From Lentzea kentuckyensis (lineage in GTDB: Bacteria; Actinomycetota; Actinomycetes; Mycobacteriales; Pseudonocardiaceae), in NCBI RefSeq assembly GCF_002150765.1, contig NZ_MUYM01000072.1, forward strand, positions 86,617-150,616: a stretch of 64,000 bases of DNA, given 5' to 3'. The position numbers and the translations under genes were made by a program. Under the pieces are notes generated by a model. It searched no databases. It was not told the origin of the DNA and saw only the letters and a list, made by a program, of their open reading frames with translations. Below are positions 51,749-60,387 of the stretch, one piece after another; positions within the stretch are counted from its first letter, which is position 1, and every line of letters begins with the position of its first letter.

Positions 51749-52660
51749 ATGTTGGACGTCCGACGCCTGGCACTGCTCGCCGCCGTGGTGGACACGGGTT
51801 CGATGACCGCCGCCGCGGAGCAGCTCGGCTACACCGCGTCCGCGGTCTCGCAGCAGCTGCGCCGGCTCGAAGTGGAGGCCGGTCAACCGTTGCTGCACCG
51901 GCAGGCCAGGGGTGTCCGCCCGACCGAGGCGGGAGCCGTGCTGGCCGGGCACGCCCGCCACATCCTGCGCCGGCTCAGCGCCGCCGAGGCCGACCTCGCC
52001 GAACTCGCGGGACTGCGCCGCGGCACCATCGCCGTCGGCGTGTTCCCGACCGTCGCCAGCGCCCTGCTCCCCCAGGTCGTCAGCCGGTTCCGCCGCCAGT
52101 ACCCCGACCTCCGGCTGGACGTGCGCAGCACCCGGTTCGACGAGCTCGTCGAGCTGCTCGAGAACGGCACGGTCGGTATCGCCCTGCTGTGGGACTACAC
52201 CTGGAACCGCGTCGAGGTGCCCGACATCTCGTTGACTCCCCTGCTCGACGACCCGACCGTGCTCGTCGTCGCCGCCGACCACCGCCTGGCCCGCAAGCGG
52301 TTCACCACCATGTCCGAGCTCGCCGGTGAGGACTGGATCGTCCGCGCCCACGACCACCCGGTCGCCGAGGTGCTCGAACGCAGCTGCCGCGCGGCCGGGT
52401 TCACCCCGAAGATCGCGTTCGAGGCCAACGACTACCAGGAGGCGCAGGCCATGGTCAGCGTCGGGCTCGGAGTCGCGCTCGCCCCCAGAACCGCGGTGCG
52501 CAACCCGAACCCGGACGTCCGCGTCCTCGCGCTCGGCACCGACGTGCCGGCCCGCCGCATCCTGCTGGCCCACCGTCAGGACCGGCTCCGCGCCCCCGCC
52601 GAACTGGCCATGCACCAGCTCCTGGTCGACGTCGCCCGCGAGTACCAGACGAAGCCCTGA
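51749..52660 (+). CDS. LysR-family transcriptional regulator
   Basis: 303 residues: winged HTH (about 1-60; MLDVRRLALLAAVVDTGSMTAAAEQLGYTASAVSQQL) and a type 2 periplasmic-binding-like effector domain (about 88-300). The ATG at 51749 is 5 nt after GAGGAG; a GTG two codons earlier is less likely. It is divergent from the prpF-matC-like operon and probably activates it in response to a carboxylic acid. Confidence 0.9.
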   Translation: MLDVRRLALLAAVVDTGSMTAAAEQLGYTASAVSQQLRRLEVEAGQPLLHRQARGVRPTEAGAVLAGHARHILRRLSAAEADLAELAGLRRGTIAVGVFPTVASALLPQVVSRFRRQYPDLRLDVRSTRFDELVELLENGTVGIALLWDYTWNRVEVPDISLTPLLDDPTVLVVAADHRLARKRFTTMSELAGEDWIVRAHDHPVAEVLERSCRAAGFTPKIAFEANDYQEAQAMVSVGLGVALAPRTAVRNPNPDVRVLALGTDVPARRILLAHRQDRLRAPAELAMHQLLVDVAREYQTKP

Positions 52661-52664
52661 CGTC

Positions 52665-52835
52665 AGGGGCGGCCGTCGAGATAGGTGATCCCGGCGAGGA
52701 CCCGACGATGATCGTCGGGGACGCGGGGATCCGCAGCGTCGCCAGGATGTGGCCGACGTGCTTCTCCACGGTGTGCTCGCTGATGAACAGGCGGTCGCCG
52801 ACGCGGCCGCGATCGTGATCGCGCTCGTCATGCAT
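52665..52835 (-). pseudogene. Remnant of a LuxR-type HTH gene
   Basis: In one minus-strand frame, GRVGDRLFISEHTVEKHVGHILATL is the recognition part of a LuxR/GerE helix-turn-helix. It has no receiver or ATPase domain, starts abruptly and runs on into unrelated sequence antisense to the lysR gene. The upstream helix is degraded. I read it as the 3' stub of a response regulator gene. The rest of the 52661-52999 gap shows nothing else. Confidence 0.65.
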
Positions 52836-52999
52836 TAGTCCACAGTGGACTGAACGACGCTCCGCCTGCTCCGCAAGACGGCACGCGAGCCGGTGAACGG
52901 AGTATTTCGCGCAACCACAGGACATTCGACTGAACTGGTTCCGCTTCCGGCGCGTGTCCCGGCTGTGGCAGGTTGTTCCCGCCCTGACAGGGAGGCGCT

Positions 53000-53410
53000 G
53001 TGCCTGGAAGCGCGAAGTGGAATGAGCTCAACGACAGGATCGCCCGGTTGTCCGTGACCGAGTCATCCCGGGACGGGACCGTACAGGTCACCGTGTCGAC
53101 CTCCGGGGTCCTGACCGGCCTGGTGCTCAAGGAGCAGCGGCAGCCGGCCGGCGTGATGGCGGCACAGGTCATGGAGTGCCTCGCGCGAGCGCAGGCGAGG
53201 ATTCCGCATCTGTTGGGGCAAGCCATGTTCGAGACGATCGGACCGAACGATCCCGCCGCGGCACTCGTGGTGGCCGACGCCAGAAAGCGGTTTCCCGAGC
53301 CGCCGCCGTCCCGGATCGAGTGGCAGCCGCGGACGCCGCGGAAACCGAGACCGCCGGACCGCGTCGACGACGACTGGGACGGGCGGACCGTGATGGAGGA
53401 CGAAAGCTGA
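53000..53410 (+). CDS. YbaB/EbfC-like protein of a type VII secretion-associated locus
   Basis: 136 residues. The core (DGTVQVTVSTSGVLTGLVLKE, then AAQVMECLARAQARIPHL) fits the YbaB/EbfC nucleoid-protein fold, with a variable Pro/Arg/Asp-rich tail. In actinobacteria such proteins commonly stand just upstream of EspC-like and WXG-type secreted effectors. The GTG start at 53000 follows GGGAGG. Its natural partner, the EspC-like gene at 54897, is now 1.5 kb away because an IS110 element lies between. Confidence 0.72.
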   Translation: MPGSAKWNELNDRIARLSVTESSRDGTVQVTVSTSGVLTGLVLKEQRQPAGVMAAQVMECLARAQARIPHLLGQAMFETIGPNDPAAALVVADARKRFPEPPPSRIEWQPRTPRKPRPPDRVDDDWDGRTVMEDES

Positions 53411-53413
53411 TGA

Positions 53414-54800
53414 GACATCCTCTGTCAACCTCAGGCGGCTGCTCGAGGGCCGAGGGCCTGCTGGCGATTGCGGACGTGAATGGTCTCGTCGTAGCGGGTG
53501 CCTTTCATGAGGCAGTGCCACAGGATTTCCAGCCACCGGTTCCCCAGGGCGCGCAGGACCGCGTGGTGTCCTTTACCCATCGCGATCTTGGTGTCGTAGA
53601 ACTCTCGTGCCCACCGGGATTTGGTCAGGCTGCAGAAGGCCCATTGATAGACGGCGTTGCCGAGATAGCGGTTGTGGGCCAGGCGGCGGGCGACAGTCAG
53701 CTCGCTGCGTCCCGAGCGGCGGGTGACGGGCGCGGTGCCCGCGTAGCACTGCAGTCCGCTGGGCGAGTCGAACTGGTCGATGTGGTCACCGATCTCTCCG
53801 GCGATCCGGGCGGCGAGGATGTCCCCGAGACCGGGGAAGCTCAGGTAGATGTCACCGCCCGGTATCGCTTTTCCCGGATCGGGATCCTTCGGTTGTTTCG
53901 CCCGTCCGTAGCGGGCGGAGCCGAGCAGAAGCTCGCCCATTCTTCGTTCCCAGGCTTTCCGCGCTTGGCGCAGAGCGAGCAACTGGGTGGCTGTCAGGGC
54001 GATGGTGGTTTCCTTCGCCCGCACCAGATAGTCCTGTGTGGACAGCTGTTCGGCGGCCAGGGCGTCGGTCACCCGTGCGGCGAAGCGGGCGGGCCAGCCG
54101 TGCTTGGCGGCGCGGGCGAACGCCTCGAGCTCCTCGGCGCCGGCCGCCGCGAGTTGCCGGTGGCCAGGCCAGCGGGCCAGCAACTTCAGCATGACCGGGG
54201 AGCCGAGATCGTCACCGGCGATCGCCAGCGCTGCGGGAAAGGTCGTGAGCAGGTCGGCGCGCAGCCGGTTGAGCAGACGGCGCTCGTCGCGGGAAGCGCG
54301 TTCGTCGTCACGAGTGATCGACCGCAGCTCTCCGGCCAGCTCGCCGTGCGGGATCAGTTTGCGCAGTTCCAGGAACTGGTCCAGCGCCATCAGACAGCAG
54401 ATTCTCGCGTCCTCGGCGTCGTCTTTCTTCTTCGCCGGTCCGCGGCGGCGGGCGACCAGGTCCGGGTTGACCGGCAGCACGGTGAATCCCGCGTCCACGA
54501 GCGATTCGACCAGCAGGCCGTGCCGGGTTTCCAGCACGACTCGGATCTCGGCCGGGTCAGGTTCCAGTTCCAGGCAGCGGGTGACCAACCGGTGGACACC
54601 GGCGGCGGTGTGATCGATGCGGAACTGTTCGATCACGCCCTTTCCGGGGTGACCCACTGCCACGTCGTGAAACGACTCGGCCCAATCGATTCCCACGCCG
54701 AGCATGCGGCCCGTCTCCTCTCGCGTTCAGGGATGAAACGACTGGAGCGGGAGGCGCTGCGTCGTGCTGATAAACCAGTCCTCATAGGGACGACATCCTC
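53414..54800 (-). mobile_element. IS110-family insertion element (approximate ends)
   Basis: The element carries one IS110-type transposase gene and divides a type VII secretion-associated gene cluster. GACATCCTC occurs at 53414-53422 and 54792-54800, bracketing the gene, which is my only guide to the ends. IS110 elements usually lack terminal inverted repeats, and I see none. The true borders may differ by tens of bases. Confidence 0.6.
53431..54705 (-). CDS. IS110-family transposase
   Basis: 424 residues. The N-terminal DEDD/RuvC-like domain shows GIDWAESFHDVAV (first Asp), RVVLETRHGLLVE (Glu) and KKDDAEDARICCL (Asp pair). The C-terminal Transposase_20 domain has YLSFPGLGDILAARIAGEIGD and LQCYAGTAPVTRRSG, with the conserved Ser-containing region SGRSELTVARRL. 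The frame is complete, so the element may still be active. GAGAGGAGACGGGCC precedes the ATG. Confidence 0.95.
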   Translation of the reverse strand: MLGVGIDWAESFHDVAVGHPGKGVIEQFRIDHTAAGVHRLVTRCLELEPDPAEIRVVLETRHGLLVESLVDAGFTVLPVNPDLVARRRGPAKKKDDAEDARICCLMALDQFLELRKLIPHGELAGELRSITRDDERASRDERRLLNRLRADLLTTFPAALAIAGDDLGSPVMLKLLARWPGHRQLAAAGAEELEAFARAAKHGWPARFAARVTDALAAEQLSTQDYLVRAKETTIALTATQLLALRQARKAWERRMGELLLGSARYGRAKQPKDPDPGKAIPGGDIYLSFPGLGDILAARIAGEIGDHIDQFDSPSGLQCYAGTAPVTRRSGRSELTVARRLAHNRYLGNAVYQWAFCSLTKSRWAREFYDTKIAMGKGHHAVLRALGNRWLEILWHCLMKGTRYDETIHVRNRQQALGPRAAA

Positions 54801-54896
54801 CAAGACGACAAGCCTCCGGCTACAACCTCCGAGGACGCCGTCTCATTTTAGTCCTCGCAGGACAAGCGACTGGAGCGTTCCTCGGAGGTCCCAGCC

Positions 54897-55232
54897 ATGA
54901 AGGAAGGTAGTCCTATCAGCGATTCGTACGAGGTCGTGACGGAAGAGCTGACCGCGCACTCGATCAGCGTGATCAAGCTGTCCGACGATCTTCGCTCGAC
55001 CATGGACCTGGCCGGTGGGCAGAGCATCACCAGCGACGCGTACGGCCAGACGTGCCAGCCGTTCGCCGCGCTGCTCGACGCATTGGCGAGCGCGGGGCGG
55101 GAAACGTTGCGGATGGCCGTGGAGTGCCTGGAGGTCGAGGCGGCGAAGGTGCGCGCGTCGGCCGCGGAGTTCGACCGTCAGGAAGCCGACACGATTGCCG
55201 CGCTCGGCACCGCGGGAGGTGGGCAGCGATGA
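54897..55232 (+). CDS. EspC/WXG100-like type VII secretion partner protein
   Basis: 111 residues, predicted all-helical, with no signal peptide. SYEVVTEELTAHSISVIKLSDDLRSTMDLAGG and a long second helix (EVEAAKVRASAAEFDRQEADTIAAL) match the DUF2580/EspC-type ESX partner proteins that form helical hairpins. GGAGG lies 8 nt before the ATG. The stop overlaps the start of the toxin gene (ATGA), so the two products are probably made in equal amounts and exported together. Confidence 0.72.
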   Translation: MKEGSPISDSYEVVTEELTAHSISVIKLSDDLRSTMDLAGGQSITSDAYGQTCQPFAALLDALASAGRETLRMAVECLEVEAAKVRASAAEFDRQEADTIAALGTAGGGQR

Positions 55233-56539
55233 TCACCGCTGGTCTCGAAGAGGTTCAGCACGGGAACGCGACGGACGTGTGCGACGCCATCGCCGGCTGC
55301 GGCTGGGTCGCCGGCGGTCTCGCCACCGGCGGGGGCATGGCCGGCCTCGGTGACAGCCCGCGCCCGATCGACCAGCTCGGCTCGGTAGGGCTCGGCGCGC
55401 TCACCGGACAGGTGCAGGAACTGCAGGACGTGGTGGACCGGCTGGCGGGCAACGCCGCGGTGATCGGGTCGTTCGCCGACACCTGGCGCCGGGTGGGCGA
55501 GTCGATCGGTGAGGTCGGGGAACGTTTCGGTGGCATCGCCGAGTCCGGGACCGCCGCGTGGCAGGGGGATTCCGGTACCGGCTACCGGAACCGGGCCGCC
55601 GAGGTCACCGGCGCGCTGCGGGAGACGGCAACGCTCTCGTCGATGGTCGGCACGCTCGCCGACACCATGGGCCAGGTGGTGGCCGGTGCCCGGCGCACCG
55701 CCGGGGACCAGCTCGCGGACCTGGTCCAGCGGTTGATCTCGTACGTCCGCACGGCGTCGGCGGCCGAGGGCGGCGTCACGCCGAACGTGCTGGCCCAGGC
55801 GTCCAGCATGATCGACGCCTTCCGCGAGCCGATCGTCGGCGTCGAGGAGAAGCTGCGCCAGTCGATGAGCAACGTCGAGTCGTTGCTGGACTCCGGGGCC
55901 ACCTCAGCCGCTTCGGCCGGCTCGCCGGGGGTTCGGCTGGCGATGAACTGCGGGCCGCTCTGGCAGAAACCCATGCCCGGCGAGGTGTACACGCCCAACC
56001 CGTTCGATGACGTCTGCGGGGGCGGAGGCGGTGGCCCTTCCGGGGCCCTCCCGGCCAAACCTCCGGCAACGAGACCCGAGGTCTTCAAGCCTCCACAAAG
56101 GACTCTCCAGCAACGCCACGAGAAGGATTTCCTCCAACGTGAGCGCGAACTGCTCAAGGCCGAACTGGAACAGCGCCGCAGGTTCGAAAAGCTGTTCAAA
56201 GAACAGTACAAGCGCGGCACCAGCTACCGAGCGCAGTGCGAAGCCATCTACGGACCACCGCCGAACGACGGCAAGAAGTACCAGGCACATCACCCCTTCC
56301 CGGCTCAGTGGTACGTGCAGTTCGACAAGTTCGAGATCGAGACGGCTGATCCCAAGTGGTGCGCCTGGGTGGACGAGGCGACGCACAAGCAGATGCACGA
56401 CGAGGGGTACAACCAGAACTGGAAGGACTGGTTCGCCGGCAATCCCAACGCCACCAGGGAGGACGCGCTGAACCACGCGCGCGAGCTCGCCAACGGGCGC
56501 TACACACTTCCATGGTCGGATCTGCCGTGGGCCAAGTAG
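55229..56539 (+). CDS. WXG-type secreted polymorphic toxin with C-terminal HH (AHH/DUF2380-like) nuclease domain
   Basis: 436 residues, no signal peptide. An N-terminal helical region (about 1-235; SGTAAWQGDSGTGYRNRAAEV carries a WxG motif) is the type VII secretion part. A Gly/Pro linker and a coiled coil rich in Glu/Arg (about 290-335, QQRHEKDFLQRERELLKAEL) follow. The last 100 residues read YQAHHPFPAQWYVQFDKFEI, then HKQMHDEGYNQNWKDWF, the His-His metal-nuclease pattern of AHH/DUF2380 (SitA-like) toxins. A nuclease effector against neighbouring bacteria is likely. No dedicated immunity gene follows; the next gene is phosphate-related. Confidence 0.74.
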   Translation: MITAGLEEVQHGNATDVCDAIAGCGWVAGGLATGGGMAGLGDSPRPIDQLGSVGLGALTGQVQELQDVVDRLAGNAAVIGSFADTWRRVGESIGEVGERFGGIAESGTAAWQGDSGTGYRNRAAEVTGALRETATLSSMVGTLADTMGQVVAGARRTAGDQLADLVQRLISYVRTASAAEGGVTPNVLAQASSMIDAFREPIVGVEEKLRQSMSNVESLLDSGATSAASAGSPGVRLAMNCGPLWQKPMPGEVYTPNPFDDVCGGGGGGPSGALPAKPPATRPEVFKPPQRTLQQRHEKDFLQRERELLKAELEQRRRFEKLFKEQYKRGTSYRAQCEAIYGPPPNDGKKYQAHHPFPAQWYVQFDKFEIETADPKWCAWVDEATHKQMHDEGYNQNWKDWFAGNPNATREDALNHARELANGRYTLPWSDLPWAK

Positions 56540-56589
56540 CGCCTGGCTGATCCGCGTTTGATTTCCGCTTCCGTGGGTAGCCAGGCCCC

Positions 56590-57210
56590 ATGCGCATCAG
56601 CCGCAAGCCCACGGGCGCGAAGTTCTTCGAGTTGTTCTCCGAGATCGGCGCGAACATCGGCTCCAGCGTGGAGTTGCTGCGCGAGTTCGTCCGGGCGCCC
56701 GCCGAGCAGCACGCGGAGCTGGCAGTCCGGATGCACGCGCTGGAGAACGCCGGCGACGACGCCACGCACGCGATCATCGAGCACCTGGACCGGTCGTTCG
56801 TCACGCCGTTCGACCGGGAGGACATCTACCGGCTGGCGTCCAGATTGGACGATGTCGTCGACCACATGGACGCGGCGGTCGACCTGGCGACGCTCTACCG
56901 CGTGGGCGCGCTGCCGGACGGTGTCGCGGTGCAGGTCGACCTGCTGTGCCGGGCGGCCCGGCTCACCGCGGACGCCATGCCCCGGCTCGCGCAACCGCAG
57001 GAGCTGACCGCGTTCTGGGTCGAGGTCAACCAGCTGGAGAACGAGGCCGACCAGGTGTACCGGCGGCTGTTGTCCGACCTGTTCAACGGCGAGCGCGACG
57101 CGCTGGAGGTCATGAAGCTCAAGGAGGTGGTGGACGAACTGGAGGCCGCCGCCGACGCCTTCGAGCACGTCGCGAACGCCGTGCACTCGATCGCGGTCAA
57201 GGAAGCGTGA
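56590..57210 (+). CDS. DUF47/PhoU-like phosphate transport accessory protein
   Basis: 206 residues, predicted all-helical like PhoU. FFELFSEIGANIGSSVELLREFV and DREDIYRLASRLDDVVDHMDAA are typical of the DUF47 family found next to PiT transporters. KLKEVVDELEAAADAFEHVANAV gives the last E-rich metal-binding helix. Its TGA overlaps the ATG of the PiT gene by one base, so the pair is coupled. It likely modulates the transporter. Confidence 0.9.
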   Translation: MRISRKPTGAKFFELFSEIGANIGSSVELLREFVRAPAEQHAELAVRMHALENAGDDATHAIIEHLDRSFVTPFDREDIYRLASRLDDVVDHMDAAVDLATLYRVGALPDGVAVQVDLLCRAARLTADAMPRLAQPQELTAFWVEVNQLENEADQVYRRLLSDLFNGERDALEVMKLKEVVDELEAAADAFEHVANAVHSIAVKEA

Positions 57211-58199
57211 TGCTGACCGCGAGTCTCGTGCTCGTGGTGGTGCTCGCGTTGGCCTTCGACTTCACCAACGGCTTCCACGACGCGGCCAACGCGATCGCCA
57301 CCGCGGTGTCCACCCGTGCGCTGACCCTGCGCGCGGCGCTCTCGCTCGCGGCGGTGATGAACCTGCTCGGCGCGCTGTTGGGCACCGGCGTCGCGATCAC
57401 GATCGCCTCGGGCATCATCGACACCCCGGTCGGCGACAACGCGCTGCACGTGGTCACCGCCGCGCTGGCCGGCGCCATCACCTGGAACCTGATCACCTGG
57501 TACTTCGGGCTGCCGTCGTCGTCCTCGCACGCCCTGGTCGGCGGCCTGGTCGGGGCGGCGCTGGCGTCCGCCACCACCGTGCACTGGGCGGGCGTGCTGG
57601 GGAAGGTCGTCATCCCGATGATCGTCTCCCCCGTCGTCGGCCTGCTGCTCGGCTACCTGGTGATGACAACGATCATGTGGATGTTCCGCAACGCCAACGC
57701 ACACCGCGCGGGACGCCTGATGCGCCGCGCCCAGGTGTTCTCCGCGGCCAGCCTCGCGCTGGGTCACGGCCTGCAGGACGCCCAGAAGAGCATGGGAGTC
57801 ATCGTGCTGGCCCTGGTCGTCACCGGGAACCAGGCCGGCTACTCGGTGCCGTTCTGGGTGATCGCGGCGTGCGCGCTGGCCCTGTCGGCCGGAACCTACG
57901 CGGGCGGCCTGCGGATCATGCGCACCCTGGGCAGGCGCATCTTCCACCTCACGCCACCGCACGGTTTCGCCGCCGAACTGTCCGCGTCCTCCGTGCTGTA
58001 CCTGACCGCTTTCGTCTTCCACGCCCCCATCTCCACCACGCACGTGATCACCTCGGCGGTGATGGGCGTGGGCGCGACGACCCGCCGATCAGCGGTGCGC
58101 TGGTCCGTGGCGGCCGACATCGCCAAGGGGTGGGTGCTGACCCTGCCGGCGTCCGCCATGGTCGCGGCCGGAGCGTACGGAGTCGTGGCTTTGCTGTGA
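57210..58199 (+). CDS. pit: PiT-family inorganic phosphate transporter
   Basis: 329 residues with about ten transmembrane segments. The duplicated PiT signatures are both present: FDFTNGFHDAANAIATAVSTRAL near the start, and GHGLQDAQKSMGVI plus FHAPISTTHVITSAVMGVG in the second half. GLPSSSSHALVGGLVG is the other conserved repeat. It imports metal-phosphate complexes driven by protons or cations. Coupled downstream of the DUF47 gene. Confidence 0.93.
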   Translation: MLTASLVLVVVLALAFDFTNGFHDAANAIATAVSTRALTLRAALSLAAVMNLLGALLGTGVAITIASGIIDTPVGDNALHVVTAALAGAITWNLITWYFGLPSSSSHALVGGLVGAALASATTVHWAGVLGKVVIPMIVSPVVGLLLGYLVMTTIMWMFRNANAHRAGRLMRRAQVFSAASLALGHGLQDAQKSMGVIVLALVVTGNQAGYSVPFWVIAACALALSAGTYAGGLRIMRTLGRRIFHLTPPHGFAAELSASSVLYLTAFVFHAPISTTHVITSAVMGVGATTRRSAVRWSVAADIAKGWVLTLPASAMVAAGAYGVVALL

Positions 58200-58216
58200 G
58201 GCGGCAGTCCGGCAGC

Positions 58217-58690
58217 GTGGCGCACGCCGCGACACCCGGCTCGCTGGACGCGTACTACCAGGAGATCGGCCGCGCGGGCCGCGACGGCGAACCCGCTGAG
58301 GTGATCTTCCACCGTCCAGAAGACCAAGGCCTGCAACGATTCCTGACCGCCCGCACACTGGACCGTGAATGCGTGCACGAGGTCGCCACCGCCGTGCGGC
58401 GCCGGCGGTCCGGCATCGCGATCACCGACCTGGCCCAGCGGCTGGACCGCTCCCGCCGGAAGGTCACCGGTGTGGTGAACCTGTTGGAGAGCGCGGAAGT
58501 CGTGCGAACCGGCCACGACCGCGTGCGGTACGAGGACAACGCTCCCCCACCGGCGAAAGCCGTCTCGGCCGCGGCCAGGGAGGCCGAGCGGCAGGAGAAA
58601 CGCGACCGCTCACGTGTGGAGGTCATGCACCGGTACGCCGAGACACGTGACTGTCGCAGGCGATTTCCGCTCGGCTACTTCGGCCCGCTG
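58217..58690 (+). pseudogene. recQ: recQ helicase fragment
   Basis: One frame reads PGSLDAYYQEIGRAGRDGEPAEV, which is helicase motif VI of RecQ. It continues through the start of the zinc-binding region, RYAETRDCRRRFPLGYFG, where it ends. The helicase core upstream and the rest of the zinc/RQC domain downstream are missing. There is no start codon context. This is an internal fragment left by deletion. Confidence 0.82.
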
Positions 58691-58796
58691 AGCTGGCGCC
58701 TGTCTTCGTATGATTCGCCTCGCAGGAATCCAGCTGCATCACCGGCGAGGTCCTCGGCGTCGCCGGCGGCCAGTTGCTCACCTGAACGCTCCCGGA

Positions 58797-59106
58797 AGGA
58801 CAGCTGCTGGGCCTGGCGGACTACGACCGGCTGGGCCGGCGGCAACAGCGGGTCGGCGTGGTACACGCGCTCGCCAACAGCACCGCGCTGGCCTGCTTCA
58901 CCGCCTCCTACGCCGCGCGACGGCGGGAAGCTCACATCGGCGGCAAGCTGCTGAGCCTGCTCGGTCTGGCGGCGATGGGCGTGGGCGGCGCACTCGGTGG
59001 TCACCTCGCCTACGCGCAGGGTGCCGGCGTGTTCCGCTGGCAGGGCCCGGCGCAGGACGGCAACGTGCACCCGCTCGAGGTGCGGCGACCCACCCGGCAG
59101 GTCTGA
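58797..59106 (+). pseudogene. C-terminal fragment of a DUF2231-type membrane protein
   Basis: The frame reads GQLLGLADYDRLGRRQQRVGVVHALANSTALACF, a membrane stretch, then GGHLAYAQGAGVFRW, matching the last two helices of DUF2231 membrane proteins. The first half is missing. A GTG at 58858 could start an 82-residue product, but no ribosome-binding site supports it. It is debris next to the recQ fragment. Confidence 0.6.
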
Positions 59107-59487
59107 CGGAGTCGTCGTCACCCTCCTCGGTTGTCCACGGCGGTGCTCAGCGTCGCGGCGACTTCGTCGAGGTCGCGGTCCGTGATCGACCGTCCTCCGG
59201 CGCGTTCCAGCAGCTCGTCTCTCGTGACCACCGGCAAGGCGCCACGGAGCGCATCGATCGCGAGCTCCTCGCGGTCAGCCGTCGTCGCCGTAGCGGCCGC
59301 CGCCGTCCAGCTCGGGCAGATCGCCGATCCCGATCGCCGGATCGGTGCGCCGGCGCGACACGACACCCTGACCGATGCGCGTCCACTGTCCTCTGTGGAG
59401 TAATTTGGGATCGGTCAGCAGCGTGAACGGCCCGAGCCGGAGCATCGTGGTGGCGTTGCCCCACGATCCGCAGCGAGCCGGTCACGG
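59107..59487. other. Interval without a recognisable gene
   Basis: A minus-strand frame at 59118-59366 could encode 82 residues (DREELAIDALRGALPVV and ITDRDLDEVAATL look protein-like), but I recognise no family and see no good ribosome-binding site. Given the gene fragments to the left, this is probably more debris. No hairpin or repeat stands out. Confidence 0.5.
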
Positions 59488-59682
59488 TCAGCCCTGGTCC
59501 GGGTCGTCGGCGACGGAGTAGTCCGAGATGCCCACGTTGCCCGTCGGGTTCGGTTCGGGATGCGCCGAACCGGAACCGCTGCGCCCCGGGACGGTGTCGG
59601 CGTCGTCCGTCCCGGCTTCCTCCAGCGAGGCGCGGCTCGCTTCGTCGTAGTCGTGCTCGGGGTTCTGCCGCTCGGTGCTCAT
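59488..59682 (-). CDS. Small acidic hypothetical protein
   Basis: 64 residues, strongly hydrophilic and acidic (MSTERQNPEHDYDEASRASLE, ending DYSVADDPDQG), with no membrane segment or motif I know. It begins 9 nt after the stop of the response-regulator gene on the same strand, so it may be the last gene of that operon. Composition suggests an intrinsically disordered protein. It could be spurious. Confidence 0.45.
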   Translation of the reverse strand: MSTERQNPEHDYDEASRASLEEAGTDDADTVPGRSGSGSAHPEPNPTGNVGISDYSVADDPDQG

Positions 59683-59691
59683 GCCGATCGG

Positions 59692-60387
59692 CTACCCCGG
59701 CATCGCCCCGCTGAACGTGCCGCCCGGCATCGGCGAGATGCGGTAGCCGATTCCCGGAGTCGTCGCGATGACCGGTGGGCTGCCAAGTTTGCGCCGCAAC
59801 CGGCCCACGGTCACGGTGACCGTGTTGGTGAAGGGGTCGGCGTTCTCGTCCCAGACCTGTTCGAGCAGGGCCTCGGCGCTCAGGAAGCCAGGGCTCGCCT
59901 TCAGCAGTGCCTCCAGCACGGCGAACTCCTTCACCGAGAGCTGGAGCGGGCGTCCGTCGCGAACAGCGGTGCGCCGCAACGGGTCCAGCTCGATCCCGGC
60001 CACCTGCAGCGTGCGGGGCCGCGCGTGCGGTTTGCGGCGGGCCAGTGCCTGGATGCGCAGCACCAGTTCCGGGAAGTGGAAGGGCTTGGCGAGGTAGTCG
60101 TCCGCGCCCAGGGTGAGTCCGCTGACCCGGTCGCCGGGGGCGCTCGCCGCGGTCAGCATCAGCACCATCGGCCGCTGCGCCCGCTCGGTGATCATCTGGC
60201 ACAGCGTGTCGCCGTGCAGGCCGGGCAGATCGCGATCCAGGACGACCACGTCGTGGGCGGTGACGTCGAGCTTGGCGGCGGCGGTCAGTCCGTCGTGGGC
60301 CAGGTCGACGGCCATGCCCTGGTCGCGCAGTCCCTCGACGAGGACCTCGGCGAGGGCGTGATCGTCTTCGACGACGAGGATCCTCAT
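59692..60387 (-). CDS. OmpR/PhoB-family response regulator
   Basis: 231 residues: receiver domain (about 1-115) with acidic pair EDD near the start, phosphoacceptor Asp in VVLDRDLPG, Thr in MLTAAS and Lys in YLAKPF; then a winged-helix DNA-binding domain (about 130-225; VKEFAVLEALLKASPGFLSAEALLEQVWDENADPFTNTVTVTVGRLRRKLG). Its ATG overlaps the TGA of the histidine kinase gene, so the pair is coupled. The target may be the divergent membrane protein at 61615. Confidence 0.95.
   Translation of the reverse strand: MRILVVEDDHALAEVLVEGLRDQGMAVDLAHDGLTAAAKLDVTAHDVVVLDRDLPGLHGDTLCQMITERAQRPMVLMLTAASAPGDRVSGLTLGADDYLAKPFHFPELVLRIQALARRKPHARPRTLQVAGIELDPLRRTAVRDGRPLQLSVKEFAVLEALLKASPGFLSAEALLEQVWDENADPFTNTVTVTVGRLRRKLGSPPVIATTPGIGYRISPMPGGTFSGAMPG

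Noticed and set aside
52997..56539. A complete type VII secretion system
   Set aside because: Only effector-side genes are present; no EccC ATPase, EccD channel or mycosin is in the window.
59118..59366. 82-codon minus-strand ORF
   Set aside because: No family, no ribosome-binding site and a neighbourhood of gene debris; mentioned only within the gap entry.
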